Source: Theodoxus fluviatilis
Taxonomy: Eukaryota > Mollusca > Gastropoda > Cycloneritida > Neritidae
Direction of reading: 5' to 3'
Assembly (NCBI GenBank): GCA_034096865.1
Contig: JAWQFJ010001827.1
Coordinates: forward strand, 210,086-274,085
DNA length: 64,000 bases
A program made the position numbers and the translations under genes. The notes beneath the pieces were generated by a model. That model was not told the DNA's origin. It worked only from the letters and a program-made list of their open reading frames with translations, and ran no database searches. This document shows positions 44,200 to 54,863 of this stretch, in pieces (the stretch's first letter is position 1; every line of letters starts with the position of its first letter).

Positions 44200-46400
44200 C
44201 CGCACTCGCGCGTAGTAAAGTTGCATAGGAGGATAAATCACAATCTCAAGCCATATCAATGGAAGGCTATCAGCTCGCTTAATTCTAACAAGGACATCAT
44301 CATCAAACCAGTGGATAAAGGGGGAGCTGTCGTCGTACTGAACCGTAACGATTATCGCAACGAGGCTCTGCGACAGCTAGCGGACACGGGCATCTACAAA
44401 CCACTGCAGGAAGACCCCACTCCGGAACACGTCCGGGAACTTCGTGATCTGGTAAAGACTTTCCCGACAGACCACCAGTCCAAAATATCGGATATTATTC
44501 CCAAGAACCCGAACCTCGGCGTGCTGTACGTGCTGCCAAAAATACACAAGGAAAACATCCCCGGCCGCCCCATTGTATCAGGGAAGGGGACACTCTGTGA
44601 AGAGGTGTCGGGATACGTGGAAGGAATCCTCAAACCACTTGTACAGAAGATGCCAAGCTACTGCAGGGACACCACGGACTTTCTTAGCAAATTGTCTGCT
44701 CACGGACGGGTCCCCCAGAATGCACTACTTGCGACCATGTACGTGGCCTCACTCACACGAGTATTCCCCATGAGAAAGGCATTGCAGCCACCAAATCCGC
44801 CCCGGAAAGGAACAAGTACCCTTCTCCTGAAACCATCACTTCCCTGATTCGCTTCATCTTGGAGCATAACATCTTTGTCTTCGAGGACAAGTTGTACCTG
44901 CAGGTACAGGGCACGGCCATGGGTACGAGGTTCGCGCCTCAATACACAAACCTCTTCATGGACTAACTCGACGAAGACTTTTTTGCAGGAAGAACTCTAC
45001 GCCCAGATCTGTACATCAGATATATTGATGACATCTTCTTGATCTGGAGCCATGGAGAGGAAACCCTGAAAAGACTCCACGAAGAGATGAATAATACCTT
45101 ACCCACCACCCGCCTCAGTATGGACTCCTCCTCGGACTCAGTCACATTCTTGGACACACGGGTCCACATCCGTGATGGACAGCTGATCACCTCCCTTTAC
45201 CGAAAACCTACTGATAACTTACAGATGCTCCACTCCGCCAGCTCCCACCCTAGACACGTAAAGGATGCTATCCCTTTCGGCCAGGCTCTACGGATCCACC
45301 GCATTTGCTCCGACGCGAACGACAGGGAAAGACACTTGCGGGAGCTTGAAACCACACTTGAACACAGTGGGTACCAGAGCGCAGCCGTCAGGAGGCAGTT
45401 CAGACGGGCTACCAGACAGAGAAGGGAAGATCTCTTCACCCGGCGTGACAGACAAGCCGAAGCCGGTCGGGTCCCACTCGTGGCTACCTACTTTCCAGGA
45501 GCGGAAAGTCTTCGACGGGGACTCAGGAGACTTCAACATCTCTTGGACGAGGACGAGCGACTATCTCAGGCTCTTCCTTTGCCCCCAGTGCTGGCTTTCA
45601 GACAGCCTCCCAACCTCAAAAACATCTTGGTCCGTAGCAGATTCACTTCACTGGAACAGATGGAAAGAAACTCCGTACAGCCCTGTAAGAAAGCTAGATG
45701 CGCCACCTGTGCAACCCTCTGCACGGAAACCACCATCATCAGGAACCAGGTTCGACACCACATCAGGGGCATCTACTCCTGCTACTCCAGTGATGTGGTC
45801 TACCTGATTCGGTGCCACAGAAAGTGCCCTGATGCGTGGTACATTGGAGAGACAGGGCAGACATTACGCCAGCGTATGAACGGGCACAGAGCTACTATCA
45901 GGAGCCAGTCGCCTCTACCAGTGAGTGAACACTTTAACTTGCCGGGCCACTCAGCAGGGGATATGGTGGTTAGCGTGCTCACGGGCGGATTGCACGACAC
46001 TCGACTACGCAGGGTGACTGAACAGAAGTTCATCAGACTGTTCAACACGCACCACGCCGGACTCAACAGAGATCTCGGGTTCATGGCGCACTACAAGTGA
46101 ACTTTTCACGACCTGCACGTGCGCCCCATGAGATCTCTTGGTCTTGGGGTGAACGCCTGCCAACCATCCCCTATTTAAGCCGTCACCCGCCAGCCTCTCT
46201 CACACTTGGCCTGAAGAAGGAAGTTTTCCGAAAGCTTGCCACGACGCCAAAAGAGTACATCACTACGTATACCTGCCAGCAGGGACGGAGCCTTGCCACT
46301 GCCACAGAGACAGAGCTGCCACGTCCTTGTGACTCGTCGCTCTACATCCCGGGGTGGGAGGCTCTACCCTCATCAGTATACGTCCACCTGTAAACGGCCC
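44200..46400 (+). mobile_element. Penelope-like element with GIY-YIG endonuclease
   Basis: The first frame (to about 44760) has DIIIKPVDKGGAVVVLNR and LYVLPKIHKENIPGRPIVSG, the hallmark N-terminal RT blocks of Penelope-like elements. A frameshift lies at about 44740-44760 and a TAA stop at about 44963. In between and after are GTAMGTRFAPQYTNLFMD and YIRYIDDIFLIW (catalytic YIDD). The second frame (to 46100) continues with TFLDTRVHIRDG and SLYRKPTDN. It ends in a GIY-YIG endonuclease: DVVYLIRCHRKCPDAWYIGE and TGQTLRQRMNGHR. The preceding CKKARCATCATLC block fits the zinc-binding linker of Neptune/Poseidon-type elements. The copy is inactive. Downstream at 46177-46237 is a possible hammerhead ribozyme remnant. 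Confidence 0.92.
46177..46237 (+). ncRNA. Hammerhead-ribozyme-like core after the Penelope-like element
   Basis: CTGAAGA (46211-46217), a GGAA/TTCC helix and GAAA (46230-46233) occur in the order and spacing of a hammerhead core (CUGANGA, helix II, GAAA). The four bases after GAAA (GCTT) can pair with AAGC at 46177-46180, which stands shortly before a GTC. Penelope-like elements are known to carry such ribozymes. Helix I and the exact cleavage triplet do not fit well, so it may be a decayed or non-functional copy. Confidence 0.35.
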
Positions 46401-46914
46401 TTTTCAGGGCCATCTGTAGGCCTACTCAAGAGAGAATACATTGTCGGTTGCTGTCCACGCTTGTTTTATTTTCAAGCAGTATTTCGACCGACCCCGGCAC
46501 CTCATTCTGTACTTAGGAGGACAAAGGAATTCCATAATTATATGGATAAGAGATCCCGCCCGTTGTCCCATCTTTCACAAGAAAACAATTTGAATGCTAG
46601 GTTGGCAGGATGCCCGACACGAAATGCTGTTTACTACACGAGAGGAACACAAAGACGGTAAATGAGGAGTGGCTTTTGAATACACGGCGAGTACAACCGC
46701 AAATATACTACTGTCTTCATCAGGCATGAAACAGAATAAAAACACCTGAACTGGACAGCGTAAAATATCAACTGAACAGGGGTGATTTACACTACTCAGA
46801 GGATGACTAGTGTCTGGGTTCTTTAAAATCTTTATGCTTGTAAGAGTGAAATCATCTCACGCAGTTATCGTATGATGGCGGGGACGAAGAAATAAATATA
46901 TTCAGGAAAGACTG

Positions 46915-46917
<3 letters not shown>

Positions 46918-46991
<74 letters not shown>
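46918..46991. repeat. (CT)n microsatellite
   Basis: About 72 bp of CT followed by CTTT-rich sequence to 47088, adjoining the LINE at 47097. Confidence 0.97.
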
Positions 46992-46995
<4 letters not shown>

Positions 46996-47096
46996 CGTTT
47001 CTCTATTTTTCTCTTTCGTTCTTTTTCTTTCTTTCTGTCTGTCTTTCTCTCCTTTTCTCTCTTTCCCCCCTTTTCTCTCTCTCTCTCTGCATTCAA

Positions 47097-48950
47097 TAGT
47101 TGTGAAAATGTCTATAGTGAAGGCCAAGGCAAGTTGTATACTGCTTTTGTTTACTGAAAAGGCCTTCGATTTTGTCAACCGTTCGTGTCTGTGGAGAGTT
47201 TTGATTAAGCTTTGTAACTCTACCAAATTTGTGAATATGCTGAAAGATGTGAATTCACATCTAGAGGCCAGTGTACGTTGGAGAGATAGCCTGTCAGACT
47301 CATTTGACTGTCCGGTCGGCGTGAAGCAGGGGTCAGTAGAGTCACCAAAAACTTTCTGTCGCTATATTACGTACGTGGCAGATTACAAAGGGAGTAATAG
47401 ACGTCATGGAGTGCAGTTGGTACCAGGAAAGGAAGACCTGTTTTCCCTACTATTCGCCGGTGACGTTGTGTTACTCTCGTCTACCCCCGTGGGTCTACAG
47501 CGCCAACTGGACAGTCAGAGCGCTGCGGGAGTCGCCTTGGTCTAACCGTCAACCGTGAAAAGACAAAGTGATTGGTGTTTCGAAAAGGAGGTTTTCTGGG
47601 TAGAGGGGAACGATGGACCATAGATGGTAACATTCTGGAAGTGGCGAACCACTATAAATACCTTGGGTTTGTGTTTTCTACAAAATTGTCTTTGTCCATG
47701 GTCACCGATAATCAGGTAGTCAAAGCAAAGCAGAACATCTTACATCTACTCAGAACTATGAGGAATTTACATTCCCAAAGCGCTACTGTGATTTTTAGAC
47801 TGTTGATGCTCAGGTTTTGTTACCAGCTTTGCTGTATAGTTCACAGCTGTGAGGATTGGCTAGAAGGCACAATGTAGAAAAAGCGCACATGTTCGCTTGT
47901 AAGCGCTTTCTGAGTGTTGATTTAAAATCGCCCAACAGCACGTGCTATGGTGAACTGGGCAGATACCCTCTGTTTACGACCACGATAGGCCTACTCCATG
48001 CAGTTAAATATTGGTTCAGGCTGTGCAAAATGCCGGACAGTAGACTTCCCAAGCATACCTTATGCTAACCCATTTTAACATGCCGAAAGAGTTCAACTGG
48101 GTGTAATTAATGGGAAAATGCATGTCAAATCTTGGTTTTGCATACATTTGGAACAGGGGTGGCACCCTGAATGAGAACATTTCTAGCGATGTCTAAACCA
48201 AAGACTGCGGGATTGTTTTTTTATATACAGGAATGCAGCTCGAATCTTAGTGCCAGCCACGATTCACTTTTCATAGGACTTCCAAAGCTTCCCTTGAATA
48301 GGAGCATGATTTATCTTTTATCAATATAAAGACACTCCGAGATGCCTTTATTCGTTTTCGCTTAGGATGCAATGACCTAACCTAAAAATTAATGTTCGGT
48401 CAAGAAAAGACCATAACCCTAACACGGACTGTCCATTTTGCAACGAAACTGATAACGAAGGACACTTTATTAAACTGGCATGTGTGCACTAACATTAGGC
48501 AGAAGTATTTAGCAAGACATGTACAGAATATGAATTCTGCAGATGATCACGTTTGCTCTGTGGAAAAGAGGTTATGAAGACTCAGGACGTTTTCATGTTC
48601 CTTTTCTACGCATTTGAACAGCGCTTGCAGAGAATGCAGGAAATGCCACCAGCCACTCACGATGGATCATCAGGCTGAGAGCGTGACTGTACCAGTTTTA
48701 TCCCTATGTATATATTACACTCTCATGGAATTGAATTACATGAAACTACACCTATGGAATTGTAACAAATATTGACATTTTGTGTCCTTTGATCACGTTG
48801 ACATAATTTATTGTTGTAAGCATTACCGTTCTGCTGTACCATTGTTTTAAATGTGTATATATACATATCTATCATCTTCTATACTAAAGGGTCGTTGGCC
48901 GCAAATAAAGTATCAATTAATCAATCAATCAATCAAATCAAATCACATCA
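47097..48950 (+). mobile_element. 5'-truncated LINE, same family as 759-2710
   Basis: RT blocks follow in order: LLLFTEKAFDFVNRSCLW (normally L-x-D-F-x-K-A-F-D), CPVGVKQGSVESP, LFAGDVVLLSSTPVGLQ (the xADD box here reads AGDV, so the catalytic site is lost), and NHYKYLGFVFSTKLSL. The C-terminal part has CKRFLSVDLKSPN, GELGRYPLFTT and KYWFRLCKMPDSRLPK. Near 48425 a zinc-binding CPFCNETDNEGHF occurs. The 3' end has a GGTC-GTT-GGCC hairpin (48890-48900), AATAAA, then TCAA and AAATC repeats. Several frameshifts and stops make it inactive. Confidence 0.87.
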
Positions 48951-49036
48951 TATCAACAAATCAAATCAAATCAAATCAAATCAAATCAAATCAAATCAAA
49001 TCAAATCAAATCAAATCAATTCAATTCAATCAATCA

Positions 49037-49104
<68 letters not shown>
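48915..49104. repeat. (TCAA)n, (AAATC)n and (CT)n arrays at a LINE 3' tail
   Basis: The LINE tail starts with TCAA units, passes into about 65 bp of AAATC pentamers at 48958-49020, returns briefly to TCAA-like units and ends in about 65 bp of CT. Confidence 0.96.
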
Positions 49105-49109
<5 letters not shown>

Positions 49110-49169
49110 TCACATGTCAAACTCTCATCAATAACTTTAAGAATTCAGTTACTTTCTGCCCCATGGTGA

Positions 49170-51240
49170 AATGAGCTATTAACAGAAATGCTCCCTATTC
49201 TCAAACAATCCCAAAAGACTGGAAAGCATACTCCTTACTCAGAGCAGAAGCGTGACGCAATATGATGGAAATGGTCTTACGGTCCAAGATGATGATCTTC
49301 ATGCACCGATAAGAGAAGAGGAGCTAAGGCAGGCAGTAGCAAGAATAAGACAAAAAGCTGCATTGATTGACGACATTCCTGGGGATTATCTCAAAATAGC
49401 AGGTAACTATGTAACCTCCTTCCTAATAGCCCTTTTAAATGTTCTGTTCGAGAGATAGTACTTTCTTCAATGCTGGTGTAAATCTATCACCATCCCCATT
49501 TATAAAGTGTTGATAGGGTTAAATCACAAGAACTACATAGGAATATCAATATTGTGTAGCATTAGTAAATTTGCTATGTCTGTTTTGATACAACGACTAC
49601 GAAACTGGTTGGAAGAAGGCAGAAAGTTTTGCATCAAGGAAGTTGAATTTTGAAGAGACCACTCGACCATTGATAATGTGTGGAGTTCACTCTTTATTCA
49701 CTTGTGGTTAAATATTTTGTATGGCAGAGGTCGCGAGGCAAGCTCTATGTCGCTTTTGTTGATTTCCAGAAAGCCTTCGACTCTGTAGATAGATCCTCTC
49801 TCCGGAATGTTCTGTCCAAAACAGGGTTGTCAACTGAGTTTCTTAGAATGATTCGGGCAGTATAGGCCTACCCACAGGTACAAGCTTTTGTCAGGTGGAA
49901 TGGTATCAACACAAAATTCTTCGATTTTTCAATCGGCGTAAGGCAGGACTCAGTACAGTCCCCGATTATGTTTCGCTACTTATTGACTATTATATTCGTA
50001 ACCTGGGACAACACAGTGTACAGTTGTTGTCTGCGTTGACAGAGATTTTCACCCCTATCTTTGCAAACGATGTGGTGTTACTTGCCACTACTCCAGTTGG
50101 CTTACAACGCCAAATAGACAAACTGTACCAAGCATCTACAAGATTCGGTCTCTCCATTAACACGGACAGAAGAAAAGTTTTGTTCTTTCGAAAGGGTGGG
50201 TTTCTGGGTCTCGAAGAAGGGTGGTCTTTGGGGGGTGGGGGTGGAGGTTCGGTATTGGAGGTCGTAAATCACTATTAATATCTGGGATTTACATTTACTA
50301 TCAGTTGTCTCTACCCTCTGCCCTAGATGGCCTATGTGTAAAAGCAAAAGATAAAAGTGTCCAATTGCTGAAGACTATGCGGAAATTACACACTGTAAAA
50401 ACGACAGTCTTCTTCATTCTCAGATACAACCTTCGTTACTTTACGGATCTGAGTTTGGTGACAGGAAAAAAGAGAGAGCATTGAAAAGGCGCACGTTTGC
50501 CTGTGTACGAGGTTTTAAATGTAAGTATCAATAGTTCAAATGTCATGTGCCACAGAGACCTGGGTAGATACCCTCTGTACATAAACACTTCAATGCGAGC
50601 GGTTGAATACTGGCTACGGCTTTCTAAAATGTCAGATGACAGACTGCCTAAGCAAGCATACACCATGTTGTTGACCAAAAATTTTTAAGTGAAGATGAAT
50701 TGGGCATGATCAGTCCACCAATGCCAATCGAAACTTGGGTTTGCATTTGTGTGGACAAACAGTGGAACAAACAAAGAGAGAGTTTTATCCGGGCGCTCAG
50801 ACAAAGACTACGTGACTACTATCAACAAAAATGGAGCATGAAACTTAACGAGGGTGACCAGTGTACGTTTTATTGATCCTTCAAACGGAAATTAGAGCTC
50901 GAAAACTATCTAAATAATGTAGATATATAGAAGTTCAGAGACGCATTTGTACGCTTTTGTTTCAGTTGCAACGCCTCTAAAGCAAATAAAAGGAATGAAC
51001 AAAACTCTGGAAAATAATGTCCATTTTGTTCAGAATATGACAATTATCGTAACTTTTAAATCCACTGTCAAGCTTATGATGATCTGAGGCGCAAGTACAT
51101 TTGAAACATGTACAGAGGGTAAAGTATGCAGAAGTAAGGTATTTGATCAAAGGACATAATGTAAGTAACACGCGAGACGTTATACTGTACATGTAGCAAC
51201 AAGCTAGAGCATTCTCCAGATGATCATGTTTAGTCGCGAA
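49170..51240 (+). mobile_element. Second LINE copy of the same family
   Basis: The + strand reads REEELRQAVARIRQKAALID, AFVDFQKAFDSVDRSSLRNV (intact F-x-KAFD-x-V-D box), FSIGVRQDSVQSPIMF and QTMWCYLPL-type remnants of the catalytic region. Then come GRYPLYINTS and EYWLRLSKMSDDRLPKQ, equivalent to the blocks in the copy at 47097. Near 51020 a CPFCSEYDNYRNF zinc-binding block matches CPFCNETDNEGHF. Many frameshifts and stops are present. The 3' end is not clear. It lies directly downstream of the previous copy's tail, in the same orientation. Confidence 0.83.
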
Positions 51241-51960
51241 TGTAGTAACGAGTTTTGCTTTTCATTGTCAATGGGGGGACCGGTCTGCAAAGATCACTTT
51301 TGTGCAGAGTGACCCATCACCAGTTTTGTACTTTTAGTGTCAGTTTTGTTCTAGCATTAGTAAACTGTAATAATTGTCAGGTGTAATTATTTCCCCGTGC
51401 CAAGCGCCGCCAAGCACGTGCTCCCTGTGCTACTACCTGCGTGTGAGCGGGCTTTCTGCAGTCTTGCAGGACTCACGACGACCGTGGATGGTTGAGCTTC
51501 GGCTCTCCGATTTCCTAAGACCTACGTGCTGACTTCTACCCTTTATGTCGCCCCACCCTCTTTCCGTTGCGATGTTCTTGCCCTCCGCTGTTTTCGCCAC
51601 CTGCCCCATGCACCCGAGTGGTGTGAACTCTGATCACAGGGCTTATTTAATACATGGTCGCGTGTAGACTTTCACTACACTGGTGAAAGAGCCTGCTTGA
51701 CTCCGAGCGCTATGAGGGTGTATTTCTGAGGTTGGACGAGGGTCTCCATGCACCAATCAAGGCCCTCTTTCCTTCTGAAGTCATTCTTCTCCAAGCATTC
51801 AACTGACCATGTGAATGAGTCTGCCATCATGCTTTTGTATTGCTGGTTAGTATCAGAATACATTTTAATACCGTGGAAGCCCATTGCTATTTGTTTTCAA
51901 ACACATCGAACCTATCCCCTTTTCTACCTCTCCCTATTTCCATATTTCTTTCTCCACTCG
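51240..51960. other. Unassigned DNA between mobile elements
   Basis: This stretch is somewhat GC-richer than its surroundings. No frame of interest. A 6-bp stem GTGTAG/CTACAC followed by CTGGTGA (about 51662-51690) recalls a broken hammerhead core, but the conserved bases are changed. Confidence 0.4.
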
Positions 51961-51974
51961 GTTATATATATATA

Positions 51975-52085
51975 AAATTTGGCCAGCCCAAATCTTAATG
52001 TTGCTTTCGTCCAGCCAAAATCCAGATCGGGTACTAGATTTTGATTTGGGCATGCACAAATCCTTATTTTGATTCAATCAACTCA
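51975..52085. repeat. Left GCCAGCCCAAATC repeat arm, partner 58170-58385
   Basis: TTTGGCCAGCCCAAATCTTA, CGTCCAGCC, CCAGATCGGGTACTAGATTT and TGATTTGGGC recur in inverted orientation, several times, at 58170-58385. The pair brackets the second Ginger-like gene and the LINE nested in it, so the arms may be its subterminal repeats. Confidence 0.7.
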
Positions 52086-52373
52086 TACATGCATGTGGAT
52101 TACATTTAATAACTTTATTATCCTAAAAATCGACAATGATACATTTGTGACATTTCAATAGAAAAAATACGTTTCACAATCTCTCAGCACACTAATATGA
52201 ATTACATTTACTTGTATTACTTAAACTAATTCTATTACCCATTTTGTAACCAATGTCTTTATTACATAACCATGTGGTGATAACATTTGATAACGTCAGT
52301 GTGAAGTTATCTATAAAAAGCTACTACGACATTACATTTGTGACATTTTGAGTGAAAGCACACACTTTTCATA

Positions 52374-54700
52374 TTATCTTTTAAAGCATTTATGTGTATT
52401 AAAAAACTTAGAAGCAATTTTGACAGTGCTGTTTAATGAATGACATTTTGTGGCGCACTTATTCTCAGCTTTCTTGCAGCGACACCTATTTTTAATGCAG
52501 CTTCCTCTACAGGTACATGTGAATTCACCATTAGTTGTCTTCCACTGGACATGTTCACGTGAAGCCTTAATCAGGGTGACTTCTGGCAGTATTGTTGGGT
52601 CAATATCATCAAGAGAAGTTAAGCTGACATGTCTCATGTCAACAAGTTCTTGAGCAGAAAAGCAGGTCTTGATTATTCCCGCTTTGCAATACACTTGGTA
52701 CGGCGCTTGAGAATTGTTTTTCTTTGAGAGGACCTTGCATGGTAGCAGCCTGGCATCTGTGTTAGTTTGATCTGTGTTGCTTATCCGCACCCCAACTGTA
52801 TCTTTTATCGCATATTCCTTTTGAAGCTGTTTCATTAGGATGCTGTGTCTCTCTATTTGCCGACGTGGTGTTTCCAAGTAGTTGGCGCAGGCCTCTTTCC
52901 GAATAATTGCATGGGGAGCATCTATAGCTGTTTCATTCACTACATCGGACGCTAGCCAGGCCACAAACTGTCCAGTTTAAATTCGCTCCACTTGTGGAGT
53001 GTGTGTAAGTGGCACGAAGCTAGTGTCTATAACCTCTGTGATTTTAAAGACTGCATGTGTACTTGCATCTACCGGAGCTCCATGAAGAGTGCCTCTGCCG
53101 TCAATTTCAATGCCCATTGCCACCAAGTTGTTGTCATGAAACAGGTCATAGTTACGGCCCCGTTTAGATGCTGAAGACCGTGGAGGCGGAGATCTAGAAG
53201 AAGCATCTCTGAAAGCCGCGTCAACTTGAGGTGGTTTTGTCTGAGCGGAAGGTACACATTGATTCGTGACAGTTTCTTCACTGCTGAGGGTTTTATCAGA
53301 AAGAAACCCATTCATTATGTTTGAAAACAAGCCCTCTGTGCTTAACTGTTCTTGGATCTGTGTGACTGGTGTCAACTGGAAGTGTATCAGCTGCTTCATT
53401 GCTATCTAGACCGTCACCTTTGTTGGTCCCAAAAAGCACAGGATCAATGTACTCTTCATTGAGTGGACCTTGGTTTGCAAGCTCCGACAGTAGATAAAAG
53501 TCCTGGTGAGGTCGTTGTCCAAAAACAACTTCATATGGTGTCTTGCCTGTAGCTGCAGCAGTTGATGTGTTTATTGTGTGTGTGACAACCTGAAGGGTAG
53601 AGGACCAAGTGCCACAATATTCATCAAGCCACTTTCCAAGTTAAACCTGAAGATCATCATGTTCATCAAGCCACTTTCCAAGTTAAACCTGAAGATCACC
53701 ATGATCATCAAGCCACTTTCCAAGTTAAACCTGAAGATCACCATGTTCATCAAGCCACTTTCCAAGTTAAACCTGAAGATCACCATGTTCATCAAGCCAC
53801 TTTCCAAGTTAAACCTGAAGATCACCATGTTCATCAAGCCACTTTCCAAGTTAAACCTGAAGATCACCATTTCCTCGCTCCACACAACCCTGTGTCTGTG
53901 GATGTCGAGGCCGACCGTGGATGATAAAAAGACCAGGCCACAAATTGGTTAATTCTCATATGACATCAGCAACAAACTCTCTGCCATTGTCTGGCTGGAG
54001 ACTCCTGGGTGGTGCAAACATACAGAAGAGACTGGTAAGCTTTTCTGCTACCTAGCTCTGCTGCCTGTTTCCTCATAAGTGGGAAAGTCCAAGAATATTT
54101 ACTGAAATGATCTCTGGCATGCATGATCCAATTATATTCGCCATCAGGTTTGCTTTGCATGTCTATGAGATCCACCTGCACCCTGGTGAGGAATCCAAAA
54201 GAGATTATTGGCTTTGCTGATTTTGGTTGCTTCAGGGGTATTCGAAGAAGACATCCTTCGCATGTCCTGAGGAAGAGTTCAACAGCTGTACGTGGAATCC
54301 AACTGTAGTTCTTCTTGACCTCATCCCAGGTTCTTGAGCGGCCACAATGGCCTACACGCTGGTGACACTGGAGAATTGTATTAAAGATGTTGTCTTTCGT
54401 GGTCACTGGACATGATGTCTTCTTACAAAACAGGAGCTTGTTTGACCCTATTTGATCATCTGGAAATGTTGATTACACCAGTATATGAAGGCCGCCCCTT
54501 CCTCACACTTGCTACCTTTCTCCAGTTGCAATGCTACCATTGCCTTGTCATAGGCATCCTGGGTTGTAAGAAACTTGTCTTTCTTGGCCTGATTCAGTGT
54601 GGATGTATAGTTTTCTAACAGTTCATAGAATGTTTGACTAGATACAAAGGCAAAGAGACAATGACTTTACAGGTCTAATCTGACACTCATTCACTTACTT
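52374..54700 (-). pseudogene. Second Ginger-like integrase/transposase gene, broken
   Basis: The - strand reads, N- to C-terminal: a leading block with FLTTQDAYDKAMVALQLEKG (about 54560-54620), the zinc-binding HQRVGHCGRSRTWDEVKKNY with TCEGC, the first catalytic block VQVDLIDMQSKPDG, a QPDNGREF block with the second Asp, IIHGRPRHPQTQGCVERGN with the catalytic Glu, and GKTPYEVVFGQRPHQDFY. A long C-terminal part ends with a Cys-rich CTCRGSCIKNRCRCKKAENK block. All three catalytic residues remain, but stops and frameshifts occur throughout. A 42-bp segment next to the catalytic Glu is repeated six times. It is related to, but clearly diverged from, the element at 35218. Confidence 0.82.
53617..53868 (-). 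repeat. 42-bp tandem repeat, 6 units, within the integrase gene
   Basis: The + strand unit is ATGTTCATCAAGCCACTTTC, then CAAGTTAAACCTGAAGATCA and CC. On the coding (-) strand each unit reads GDLQV-stop-LGKWLDEH. The length keeps the frame, but every copy carries the same TAA, so the stop existed before amplification. The + strand reads an open 14-residue repeat, which is a by-product. Confidence 0.97.
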
Positions 54701-54863
54701 TACGAGAAGTGTGAGCGTTTTTCACACTTCACGTGACACTCGTTCCATTCAATGCCAAACCCTTTGATGACATTTCATGCACTCTGACAATCATTCACTC
54801 GTATGCCACACTTTTGATAAGAAGTGTGACTTCTAAGATTTTCAAGATTTTAATTTTGAATTA

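Noticed and set aside
51655..51705. GTC, GTGTAG/CTACAC stem and CTGGTGA resembling a hammerhead ribozyme
   Set aside because: The CUGANGA core is changed to CTGGTGA and the GAAA to GAGC. The stem does not directly follow the presumed cleavage site.
53578..53952. 124-codon + strand frame made of FIKPLSKLNLKI repeats
   Set aside because: It is the opposite strand of the 42-bp tandem repeat inside the Ginger-like gene. Other copies of the gene show that the - strand is the coding one.
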